Assembly (NCBI GenBank): GCA_919901705.1
Contig: CAKKPR010000111.1
Span: 1 to 12,334, forward strand
Length of the DNA stretch: 12,334 bases
Direction of reading: 5' to 3'
Origin: Thermodesulfovibrionales bacterium
GTDB lineage: Bacteria; Nitrospirota; Thermodesulfovibrionia; Thermodesulfovibrionales; UBA1546
Part shown: piece by piece, positions 1 through 6,082 of the stretch
Numbering within the stretch: position 1 is the stretch's first letter
Layout: every line of letters begins with the position of its first letter
Translations under genes and position numbers: made by a program
Notes under the pieces: model-generated
Database searches by the model: none
Seen by the model: only the letters and a program-made list of their open reading frames with translations
Told to the model about the DNA's origin: nothing

Positions 1-233
1 ACCCTATTAAAGGTTTCCATATCCTCCAGTAACTGGGTTTGCTGAAGAAAACCCTTTACCTTGCCAATCTCTTGATACTTTGTAAAAAAATGTTCCAGAA
101 GCTTGAACGCAAATTCGGTTCGCTGCCGACTTAGCGTAAAGTAATGCGTAAATAAGGCTCCGGCAAGTCCGCCAGACAGAAATGAGACTAGAACTTTTGG
201 ATTAAGAAACTCGATGAACCATTGCATACCCAT
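1..233 (-). CDS. Partial hypothetical membrane-anchored protein (3' end beyond window)
   Basis: An uninterrupted reading frame runs leftward off the window edge from ATG 233, giving about 77 codons. A second in-frame ATG lies at 227, and a GGAG element just upstream could serve either. The protein begins MGMQWFIEFLNPK. Residues of about 14-32 form one hydrophobic, glycine-rich segment (LVSFLSGGLAGALFTHYF), followed by a basic, helical stretch rich in Arg, Lys, Glu and Gln. This is the layout of a small N-terminally anchored protein with a cytoplasmic helical domain. I do not recognise a family and the C-terminal part is missing. The A+T-rich gap of 117 bp separating it from the next gene upstream suggests its own promoter, but no convincing -35/-10 pair was found. 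Confidence 0.6.
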   Translation of the reverse strand, partial: MGMQWFIEFLNPKVLVSFLSGGLAGALFTHYFTLSRQRTEFAFKLLEHFFTKYQEIGKVKGFLQQTQLLEDMETFNR

Positions 234-299
234 CACGCTCCATATGTAATTCAAAATGAAAAATTAAAAAATATAAGGATCAAATCTTAAATTCATACC

Positions 300-328
300 A
301 TGTTCCGGTGTATTTGGAAATTGAACAT
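300..328. repeat. Short inverted repeat after the Cys-rich gene
   Basis: The arms ATGTTC (300-305) and GAACAT (323-328) are separated by 17 bases. They lie 23 bp beyond the stop codon at 351-353. No T-run follows on the minus strand, so this is a weak terminator or operator candidate. The rest of 234-350 is A+T-rich with nothing else recognisable. Confidence 0.25.
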
Positions 329-350
329 TCTTTTATCTGCCCTACCTCAT

Positions 351-662
351 CTACTCACTCGACGGAGTTATTGTATGCCCTGCGCAACATTTGAGGCATT
401 CAGAGCCTGGAGTTGGGCTACATGGCGTACACCATTTGCAGGGGTCATCAGATTCTTGCACTTTTGCATCTTCCTTGTCCTCTATTGCGGGAACTGCTGT
501 TTGTTTAATTGGCCCACCTTTGTCTTTGCACCTCTCCGGTGCAAGATTGCAAGGATCAACTGTGCAATTTGGTTCGCAAGGAAGCGGAACAGGATCAGCC
601 CAAGAAGTGGAATAAAACGAAAGCATGGCAACCGTCAATACGATTCGATAAAACGTGTTCAT
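351..662 (-). CDS. Small secreted cysteine-rich protein, function unknown
   Basis: This is a 103-residue protein. I start it at ATG 662 rather than at the upstream in-frame ATG 701, because AGGAGG sits eight bases before 662 and the shorter form begins directly with a signal peptide (MNTFYRIVLT..., cleavage probably after STSWA at residue 22). The mature part has ten cysteines at residues 29, 33, 38, 45, 75, 78, 81, 89, 92 and 93, in two clusters separated by an acidic, lysine-rich linker. The second cluster has the spacing CxxCxxC, then CxxCC. The signal peptide implies an extracytoplasmic location, where the cysteines could form disulfides or bind metal or an Fe-S cluster. I do not recognise the family. 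It is the last gene of a run of exported proteins on this strand, 50 bp after the ankyrin-TPR gene. Confidence 0.65.
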   Translation of the reverse strand: MNTFYRIVLTVAMLSFYSTSWADPVPLPCEPNCTVDPCNLAPERCKDKGGPIKQTAVPAIEDKEDAKVQESDDPCKWCTPCSPTPGSECLKCCAGHTITPSSE

Positions 663-692
663 GATTTCCTCCTCGTTAATGATTGATAAAAT

Positions 693-716
693 GTAATTCA
701 CCCAATTGGGAATTAC
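693..716 (-). promoter_or_regulatory. Intercistronic stem-loop at the stop codon of the ankyrin-TPR gene
   Basis: The arms GTAATTC and GAATTAC flank CCAATTGG, giving a near-palindrome with a two-base bulge and an AATT loop. It covers the stop codon at 713-715 and the start of the 50-bp spacer before the Cys-rich gene. Only a weak T-rich stretch (ATTTTATC) follows, so it may act as an attenuator or mRNA 3'-end stabiliser rather than a full terminator. Confidence 0.4.
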
Positions 717-1459
717 TCCTTCTCCCCAAACTTGTAACCAGTCCCGCTCGAAAACTTATCATTGCATCCCGATTGCGGATTGCCCCTATAGTCCGTCAGG
801 GCATTAAATCGTCCCATCCCACCTTCTTTTTTCTTGGCTTCCAAGGAGAAAAAGTCATCCGGCAATGCGCGCGGATCCTTACGCAGGAGATTACCGTTAC
901 AGTCACTTTCGTACATGGCATAACCTGCATATTGGTTATCCCTGCCGCCTTGGACCATTGCCACGTAAAATCGTATTCCCTTGTCGCTGCCGTAACCAGC
1001 ATCCTTAAATATCGGCGACTGCTCCAGCGCCTTTTGTTTGCGTTGAAATAGTTCGTCAAGCGTTGCGCGCAAACTACCGCCACCCCCCAGTTCGACGAAA
1101 CCTGCGCCATCGGGCTTGATAACGAGATGGAAACTGGTTTTACAAAAAGTGATCCACGAGTCGGTGCTGACCAAGTCGTGGGCACCACCCTTCACATCAT
1201 CACCTTCAAGGATACATGCAGCAAAAACCTGATACTTGGGTGGTGAAGCTTGCCAGTCCACGCCAAGTTTGAGTGCCACATCCTTGCCTGCCACCTTGCC
1301 TGACGTGCCGCCGAAGCGGTAGAGGTCTTCGACGCCACGATCCTTAATAAGCGCGGTCCTCTGCTTTATCTGTTCCTTGTTCTTGTCCAGTGCATACTGA
1401 AGCCCGGCGATGCGCTGTCGTATATCAGCAGCATCGGCGGCAGTGGGCGCAGCTTCGAG
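713..1459 (-). pseudogene. 3' part of the frameshifted ankyrin-TPR gene (C-terminal domain)
   Basis: This frame continues the upstream ankyrin gene after a one-base shift near 1460. The downstream protein starts inside a TPR-like helix (LEAAPTAADAADIRQRIAGL) that completes the KLY ending of the upstream part. The first ATG in this frame (1477) lies inside the upstream coding sequence and gives an unlikely N-terminus. About 248 residues follow: a predicted helical segment, then a mixed domain with GGGGSLRATL, a Tyr/Gly-rich stretch and a few cysteines. I do not recognise a fold. Read together, the two parts give a secreted protein of about 586 residues with a signal peptide, ankyrin repeats, TPR-like helices and this C-terminal domain. 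The damage could be a real recent mutation or a sequence/assembly error. Confidence 0.6.
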
Positions 1460-2474
1460 TATACAGCTTGCAGGCATGTAGCGCCTCTTGGGTGTAAGGG
1501 GTCTTCTCCAGCACGGTGCAGAGGTTGTAGTAGTAGTTCGCTACCCATGGCGCCACCTCGACGGCTTTCAGATATTCCTTGGACGTGTTGAGAAAATCGT
1601 CATCAGACTTGGCAGTCTTGAAAATATATGCAGCACGTCCGGCTGCATCTTCCGCTTCTTGTGGGATGGCGGGAGCGGGTTGCAGCTTGAGTGCCGCCTG
1701 AATAATGGACTTGCGTAATTCATCATTATCCGAATGCCCCTTGAACTGATCGAGAAGGCTATTCAGCAACTGCCTGGGATTCGACTGCTTGGCCATCTGT
1801 CCTTGCAGCAGGGCGATGATTTCCTGTCTCACTTTTGGGTCGGATATTCGTTCTGTAAATTGCAACAGAGTTCTGCTGCTGGCATCCTTTGCATTCACGT
1901 CCGCGCCTTTGGAAATGAGAAGCTCGACGACTTCCTTGTTGCCCCTGAAGGCCGCCTTGTGCAGCGGGGTTTCTCCACCGCCATAGTAATTATTATTTGT
2001 TTTCGCATTTACGTCCACTCCCTTGGAGATGAGAAGCTCGACGACTCCCTTGTTGCCCCAGTCTGCCGCATTGTGCAGCGGGGTCGCTCCGGAATTATCC
2101 TCCGCATTCACGTCCGCACCTTTGGAGATGAGAAGCTCCGCGACTTCCTTATTGCCCCACTTATTAGCCGCCTCGTGCAGCGGGGTCGCTCCACCGTTGT
2201 ACTTATTATTTGATTTCGCATTCACGTCCGCGCCTTTGGAGATGAGAAGCTCCGCGACTTCTTTATTGCTGTCGGTCGCCCAATACAGCGAGGTCTGGCC
2301 ATTGCTATCCTTCTCGTTCACATCCGCGCCCTTGGATATGAGCACCTCTATTTTTGCCTTATCACCCTCCTTCACTGCATAAAACAGAGCTTTGTTCAAC
2401 GCGTCATCCGCCCTAGCCGACCCGACCAGCAAACCCGTAAGCAGCACTATTCCAAAAGCAATATGTTTCAACAT
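1425..2474 (-). CDS. Secreted ankyrin-repeat protein with TPR-like tail (5' part of a frameshifted gene)
   Basis: The frame encodes 349 residues from ATG 2474, with AAGGAG six bases upstream. Residues 1-22 are a signal peptide (...LLVGSARA, then DD), so the protein should be extracytoplasmic. Five ankyrin repeats follow, from about residue 24 to 195, recognisable by repeated TPLHxAA and ELLISKGADVNA motifs. A Gln/Pro-rich helical linker and a TPR-like pair (EVAPWVANYYYNL, QEALHACKLY) come next. True coding probably stops making sense at residue 338: the last 11 residues (TRSCAHC...) are out-of-frame sequence, and the expected continuation is in the +1 frame from 1459. Ankyrin repeats usually mediate protein-protein contacts. 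A partner is not visible from sequence, and the neighbours are other exported proteins of unknown role. Confidence 0.75.
   Translation of the reverse strand: MLKHIAFGIVLLTGLLVGSARADDALNKALFYAVKEGDKAKIEVLISKGADVNEKDSNGQTSLYWATDSNKEVAELLISKGADVNAKSNNKYNGGATPLHEAANKWGNKEVAELLISKGADVNAEDNSGATPLHNAADWGNKGVVELLISKGVDVNAKTNNNYYGGGETPLHKAAFRGNKEVVELLISKGADVNAKDASSRTLLQFTERISDPKVRQEIIALLQGQMAKQSNPRQLLNSLLDQFKGHSDNDELRKSIIQAALKLQPAPAIPQEAEDAAGRAAYIFKTAKSDDDFLNTSKEYLKAVEVAPWVANYYYNLCTVLEKTPYTQEALHACKLYTRSCAHCRRCC
1892..2375. repeat. DNA repeats encoding the ankyrin units
   Basis: Five related units of roughly 100-120 bp tile this region. Each contains a close variant of TTGGAGATGAGAAGCTC (plus-strand view) preceded by TTCACGTCCGC. 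The central units are nearly identical at the DNA level, and linker length varies between them. This suggests recent duplication or recombination among units and a potential for repeat-number variation. Confidence 0.7.
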
Positions 2475-2527
2475 AAAGATCTCCTTTTCTCAGAACGTAT
2501 TATCCACAAATGCTGACTTCTTCGCCT

Positions 2528-3238
2528 CTAATTATGTGGCTGCTTTTCCTTGGTGGAAACTGCCGGTTTGGCCGGCGCCGTATTGGGACCGTCCAAGAAT
2601 TCAATGTCGGAATTCAAGGGCAGTTGCACCTGATTCCCGGTAGGCTTTTTACTTGGCTTCTTGTTTGTCGTATCTGTGGGCGGAAATGGCTTGCCCTCCT
2701 CAATATAAGTGCTTACAAACTCCCATAGCTGGTACAGCTTATAGGCATCTTTTTCTTCTCCCATAATGTCTGATAGCCGTGCGTCCACATATATCACCTC
2801 GGACACTGAGCGATTCGATTCGATGGCACGCTCTTTTGCGTATAGATAGTATTTGTAACGATCGAAATCCTGAGGCTTGGTATCTTTAGGATCGAACAGA
2901 AGTTGCAAGTCAGCATCCGTGGGCAATTGTACATAATTCCTTGCAGGATGTGGGCTCACAGGATTACTACAAAAGAGAATCATATCTTTAAGGCGTTTGT
3001 TATCAGGGTCAAGTTTGAGCGCGTCTTCAAACCATGCTTTTGCAACAGCCCAATCACGGCTCAGGATAGCCTGAAAACCTTTGCGGACTCGTTCTTTGAC
3101 ACCGGGCGGCGCTTTTGCATACACCTCGTCGATAGTATTGTCCCAAACTTTAGGCAGTCCTGATGGCACATTACGCGCATCCACGACCATGGGAGCGAGG
3201 TTGGGCGTTTGCGTTGTATCGGATTTCAAGCCACGGAG
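2528..3238 (-). pseudogene. 3' part of a frameshifted exported protein (TPR-like, duplicated VQLP motif)
   Basis: This frame encodes about 236 residues and picks up exactly where the upstream frame fails: the upstream LRG repeats continue here as LRGLKSDTTQTPNL. A TPR-like helix pair follows (AILSRDWAVAKAWFEDALKL, then DPDNKRLKDMI). Near the middle and near the end, two similar segments occur, NYVQLPTDADLQLL and NQVQLPLNSDIEFL, each followed by a Pro/Lys-rich stretch. This looks like an internal duplication. The tail is low complexity (Lys, Pro, Thr). The frame is open upstream to 3400, but residues encoded there are Ala/Cys/Pro-rich out-of-frame translation of the upstream gene. No named family is recognised. 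The next gene downstream starts 53 bp away with a good ribosome-binding site. Confidence 0.6.
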
Positions 3239-3755
3239 GGCCGGTGTCCGCACTGCTGCCGCGTAGCACGGAGCCGCCTGCCGCATTTGAAGTAGCGTTG
3301 GTTCCAGTTGATCCGCGCAACACCGGTTCGCCTTGCACGTTCGGGGTAGTGCGGATGCCGGTTGAGCCGCGTAAAGTGCCGGCAGCGGCATCGCGGTCAT
3401 CTAAAAATTTGGTCTGCCTTTCAATCTCTTCCAAGCGGCGTTTATTGTCCGCCTCTCTGCGCTGCTGTTCGAGTTCTGCCTGGCGTGCTTCTTCAGCACG
3501 GCGCTCAGCTTCCAGACGCTGCTGCTCACGAATCGCAGCCCCGTTGTCGTAGCCTGAATTTCCGGAACTGCCGGAGTTGTTTGTCGGTGAGCTATTGCAT
3601 TTCCCGTCCCAGCTATTATAGGCGAGGCCCGAAGGTAAATTGCAGTCCCTTTTTTGTTTTGTCCACCAAGCTGGCTCGCCCGCCAAAGCCTTGTTCGGCG
3701 CGACAAGCAACCAGCCGACCAATACCAAACAGCATATAAAGACATATTTCGACAT
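3171..3755 (-). CDS. Exported coiled-coil protein with LRG repeats (5' part of a frameshifted gene)
   Basis: I start at ATG 3755 because AGGAGG lies eight bases upstream and the protein then begins with a clear signal peptide (MSKYVFICCLVLVGWLLVAP..., cleavage after ALA at residue 25). The in-frame ATG at 3797 would bury this signal. Domain order: a short Trp/Cys segment (residues 26-53), a Ser/Gly/Asn-rich linker, a charged Arg/Glu/Gln coiled coil (about 73-120), then LRG motifs at 128, 146 and 164, spaced exactly 18 residues apart. After residue 172 the frame reads through out-of-frame sequence (PPWLEIRY...). The next LRG repeat appears in the +1 frame, so the natural product is probably about 408 residues spanning 2528-3755. 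Function unknown. Confidence 0.7.
   Translation of the reverse strand: MSKYVFICCLVLVGWLLVAPNKALAGEPAWWTKQKRDCNLPSGLAYNSWDGKCNSSPTNNSGSSGNSGYDNGAAIREQQRLEAERRAEEARQAELEQQRREADNKRRLEEIERQTKFLDDRDAAAGTLRGSTGIRTTPNVQGEPVLRGSTGTNATSNAAGGSVLRGSSADTGPPWLEIRYNANAQPRSHGRGCA
3213..3377. repeat. 54-bp tandem repeats encoding LRG units
   Basis: Successive LRGS(T/S) motifs fall at 54-bp intervals (18 codons), with two full units plus a third partial one. The third is interrupted by the frameshift at 3237-3245, after which another LRG follows in the new frame. Confidence 0.5.
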
Positions 3756-3960
3756 AAGCGTTACCTCCTGTTCTATGGCTTCCACTACGTTTCGCATCAG
3801 CCCAAACCTAAGCGGGCTTCACACAAAATCATCCTTGACATATCTAACAAAAGAAATGAAATCAGGTCTTGGAATATCATATTTCCTCTAGTCCGTATTT
3901 CATGTGGGTATTATAATGAAACGACACAAAATAAAAAAGGGGCTTTGGAAGAAATAGCGC
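3756..3960 (-). other. Intergenic region between the accessory block and the CbiA gene
   Basis: This 205-bp gap is the upstream region of the exported coiled-coil gene. It contains that gene's AGGAGG ribosome-binding site and a weak inverted repeat (AGCCC ... GGGCT, 3803-3820). No convincing -35/-10 pair or terminator hairpin was found. Average composition changes across it, from A+T-rich on the right to more G+C-rich on the left. Confidence 0.4.
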
Positions 3961-5412
3961 TTATTTCACGTAATTCTTATACTCCTCTGCCTTTCTTACC
4001 ATGCCCTCTGCCCATTCAGGCGTTCCAAGGGCGTGTATATGCGTATAAGTCGCAAGGACATTTTTAAAACAAAGTCCATCCATCTTATTGATTATCCCCT
4101 CGCCCCTTTTCATCTTAAAGGCAAAATGGATATTTTTCTTTCTGAACTCTTTTGCTGCCTCAGGATTAATAACCCGTGAATAATGAAATTCATGCCCCTT
4201 AATCACAGCAGCCTTTTTGTAATACGGATTAGCGCTTTTAACCTCTACAATTGAATAACCGTGAGCCTGAGGTTTTTTCTCCAATGAAAACTTAACAGGG
4301 AATATCCCTGCCATTGGATATGTCTTTCCTTCCAGAATAAGCGATTCTCCAAGATACATCAAACCTCCGCATTCAGCATATACTGGAAGCCCGTTTTCAA
4401 CAGCCTTTTTTATCGATTTCCTAAAAGCAGCATTCTTTGCAAGCGCAATAGCATTAGTTTCGGGAAAACCTCCACCTATATAAAGGGCATCAATCACAGG
4501 AAGTTTCCCGGCTTTCAATGCATTTATTTCTATAAGCCTTGCGCCTTTCCTTTCAAGCTCCTCAAGGTTTTCAGGATAATAGAACTGGAAAGCAGAGTCG
4601 CGGATGATGCCGATGCTGACACCTCCTTTAATCCTCCCCTTGGCAAGGGGGGGCTGGGGGGGTAAATGCTGACTGCTGATGGCTGAACGCTGATTGCTGA
4701 CTGCTAATGGCTCTGCCTCCTTTGCAATCTTCCATATCTTATTAAGGTCAAGATATTTTCCTGCAATTTCTGCTGCGTATGAAACAGCCTTTTTTACTTC
4801 CGGGTGCTCCTGAAACGGAGTAAGCCCCATGTGTCTCTCGGAAAGAAAATCCTTTTTAAGTTTCGGGATAGCGCCAAGCACAGGGATATGGCAGTATCTC
4901 TCTATTGCCTCTCGTATTACCTTCTCATGCCTTGACCCTGCAATCTGGTTTAAGACAACGCCTTTTATATCGGCCTTCCTGTCAAATTTCTGCATGCCCA
5001 GAACCATTGCACCTGCTGTCCTTGTGACCTTTGTGCAGTCCATTATCAAAATTACAGGCGATTTCAAAATCTTGGCAAGCTCTGCTGTGCTGTAAGTGCC
5101 TGCTGCATCCATTCCATCATACAGACCTCTATTGCCCTCTATTACAGCACAATCAGAGTCCCTGAAATGTCCTTTGAAGGAAGAGAGTATCTTTTCTCTG
5201 CCGATTAAAAATGGGTCGAGGTTATAGCATAAATGTTTTGCTGCTGATGAAAGCCAGCCCGCATCAATATAATCAGGGCCCTTTTTGTATGGGATTATTT
5301 TAAAGCCTTTTTTTCTCCACGCTGCTATAAGGCCAAGTGAAAGAAGTGTTTTCCCGGAACCGCCTTTCATGCCTGCAATTATGAGCCTCGGATATCGTGA
5401 TCTCATATTCAT
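3961..5412 (-). CDS. cbiA/dsrN: Cobyrinate a,c-diamide synthase family amidase, probable siroheme amidase DsrN
   Basis: This 483-residue protein has the CbiA/CobB architecture. An N-terminal P-loop ATPase domain (GMKGGSGKT, residues 14-22; KKGPDYIDAGW, 43-53; EGNRGLYDG, 92-100) is joined to a C-terminal class I glutamine amidotransferase domain. The latter has GGGFPET (313-319), the nucleophile Cys348 in YAECGGLMYL, and a C-terminal HIH (458-460). The family uses ATP and glutamine to amidate acetate side chains of cobyrinate or related tetrapyrroles. DsrN, a member of this family, amidates siroheme for DsrAB, and CbiA homologues commonly lie next to dsrABD in sulfate reducers, so I favour that role here. 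No other cobalamin gene is nearby. Residues of about 237-264 are an unusual repetitive insertion in the interdomain linker. The start lacks a clear Shine-Dalgarno; ATG 5406 is an alternative. Confidence 0.9.
   Translation of the reverse strand: MNMRSRYPRLIIAGMKGGSGKTLLSLGLIAAWRKKGFKIIPYKKGPDYIDAGWLSSAAKHLCYNLDPFLIGREKILSSFKGHFRDSDCAVIEGNRGLYDGMDAAGTYSTAELAKILKSPVILIMDCTKVTRTAGAMVLGMQKFDRKADIKGVVLNQIAGSRHEKVIREAIERYCHIPVLGAIPKLKKDFLSERHMGLTPFQEHPEVKKAVSYAAEIAGKYLDLNKIWKIAKEAEPLAVSNQRSAISSQHLPPQPPLAKGRIKGGVSIGIIRDSAFQFYYPENLEELERKGARLIEINALKAGKLPVIDALYIGGGFPETNAIALAKNAAFRKSIKKAVENGLPVYAECGGLMYLGESLILEGKTYPMAGIFPVKFSLEKKPQAHGYSIVEVKSANPYYKKAAVIKGHEFHYSRVINPEAAKEFRKKNIHFAFKMKRGEGIINKMDGLCFKNVLATYTHIHALGTPEWAEGMVRKAEEYKNYVK
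4621..4664. repeat. G/C-run palindromic element inserted in the cbiA/dsrN linker
   Basis: On the plus strand, CCCCTT-GGC-AAGGGG (4636-4650) forms a short hairpin and is followed by two runs of seven G (4647-4653 and 4656-4662). It is translated in frame as a Pro/Lys/Gly-rich segment (PPQPPLAKGRIKGG). From memory, similar PPLAKGG-type segments recur in intergenic repeats of Nitrospirota and Desulfobacterota genomes. That recurrence is recalled, not checked. Confidence 0.55.
4667..4708. repeat. Heptanucleotide tandem repeat (six units of TGCTGAY type)
   Basis: Six consecutive 7-bp units follow the pattern TGCTGAC, TGCTGAT, GGCTGAA, CGCTGAT, TGCTGAC, TGCTAAT. Six units make 42 bp, so the reading frame of the host gene is kept. 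They encode SNQRSAISSQH-type residues. Confidence 0.7.
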
Positions 5413-5476
5413 TTAAATTGAGATTTAAAATCATTAAGTGTTATTTCCATCTCTCACCAAAAATTTATTTTATGGA

Positions 5477-5998
5477 TTATAACATTTGCTCAATCACTTC
5501 CTCCACCACTTCCGCCCAAACCTCATACCCCTTATCACTCAGATGGACACCGTCGTCAAGCAGATAATCTTTTATCGCCCTGCCCTTTTTGTCAATAAAA
5601 AGATTATAAATATCCAGGAATTCAATATCTGTTTCTACAGCAAGCTTTTCCAGAGATTTATTTACATTCTTAATTGTTTCATTGGATATAAAATCCACAA
5701 TCACCGGCAGGATGCTGTGCATAAATATTTTGGCTGAAGGATAGGCAGGGGATAATTTTTCGAGAATCTTTTTATATGACCCCAAAAAACCAAAATCATC
5801 CATGGCAATGTTGTTCAAGCCTGTCATGATGAAGATAAGGTCTGCTGACGGATGCTCTTTTGTTATCCTGTCAATCCTTGATAAAAGCCCTTCGACTGTC
5901 TCTCCTGCCACACCGAGGTTTACAGCTTTATGTGCAGGGAACCTCTTCTGCCAGTCATAAAACTCAATCAATGAGTGACCGAGAAAAAGTATATTCAT
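5477..5998 (-). CDS. SGNH/GDSL-family hydrolase
   Basis: This 173-residue protein has the conserved blocks of SGNH hydrolases in order. GHSL is the GDSL-like block I with nucleophile Ser9. NLGVAGET carries the block II Gly (about residue 32), GLNN (60-63) is block III with the Asn, and DDGVHLS (148-154) provides the Asp and His of the catalytic dyad. These enzymes hydrolyse esters such as acyl or acetyl groups on lipids and sugars; the substrate cannot be told from sequence. No signal peptide is present, so it is probably cytoplasmic. Its stop lies 64 bp before the CbiA/DsrN start, and the two may be co-transcribed. A perfect TATAAT ends six bases before the ATG and no Shine-Dalgarno is visible, suggesting a leaderless message. 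Confidence 0.85.
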   Translation of the reverse strand: MNILFLGHSLIEFYDWQKRFPAHKAVNLGVAGETVEGLLSRIDRITKEHPSADLIFIMTGLNNIAMDDFGFLGSYKKILEKLSPAYPSAKIFMHSILPVIVDFISNETIKNVNKSLEKLAVETDIEFLDIYNLFIDKKGRAIKDYLLDDGVHLSDKGYEVWAEVVEEVIEQML

Positions 5999-6004
5999 CA
6001 GAGA

Positions 6005-6010
6005 ATTATA
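6005..6010 (-). promoter_or_regulatory. Consensus -10 box directly upstream of the SGNH hydrolase start
   Basis: TATAAT lies on the minus strand with only TCTCTG between it and the ATG at 5998. Transcription would start at or very near the start codon. The -35 region is poor. Confidence 0.4.
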
Positions 6011-6082
6011 AATTAAAAATGTTAAAATAATCAGTATGCTTTACACGGACACCATATCCCTCAGCACAAAAGGCTTCTTCTA

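Noticed and set aside
1892..2375. Possible CRISPR-like array
   Set aside because: Units vary in length and sequence, are fully coding, and translate to ankyrin repeats.
1734..2382. Plus-strand open frames across the ankyrin region
   Set aside because: They are antisense images of the repeat units, repeat the same peptide with each unit, and lack ribosome-binding sites.
3237..3245. Programmed +1 ribosomal frameshift
   Set aside because: CCC-T-like bases are present but not in the required frame, and there is no stop codon, stimulatory structure or family precedent. Mutation or sequencing error is more likely.
3900..3960. Terminator after the CbiA/DsrN gene
   Set aside because: A T-rich stretch (CCCCTTTTTTATTTT) exists on the minus strand, but no stem precedes it.
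3654..4067. 137-codon plus-strand frame across the intergenic region and CbiA 3' end
   Set aside because: It overlaps two supported minus-strand genes and has no recognisable features.
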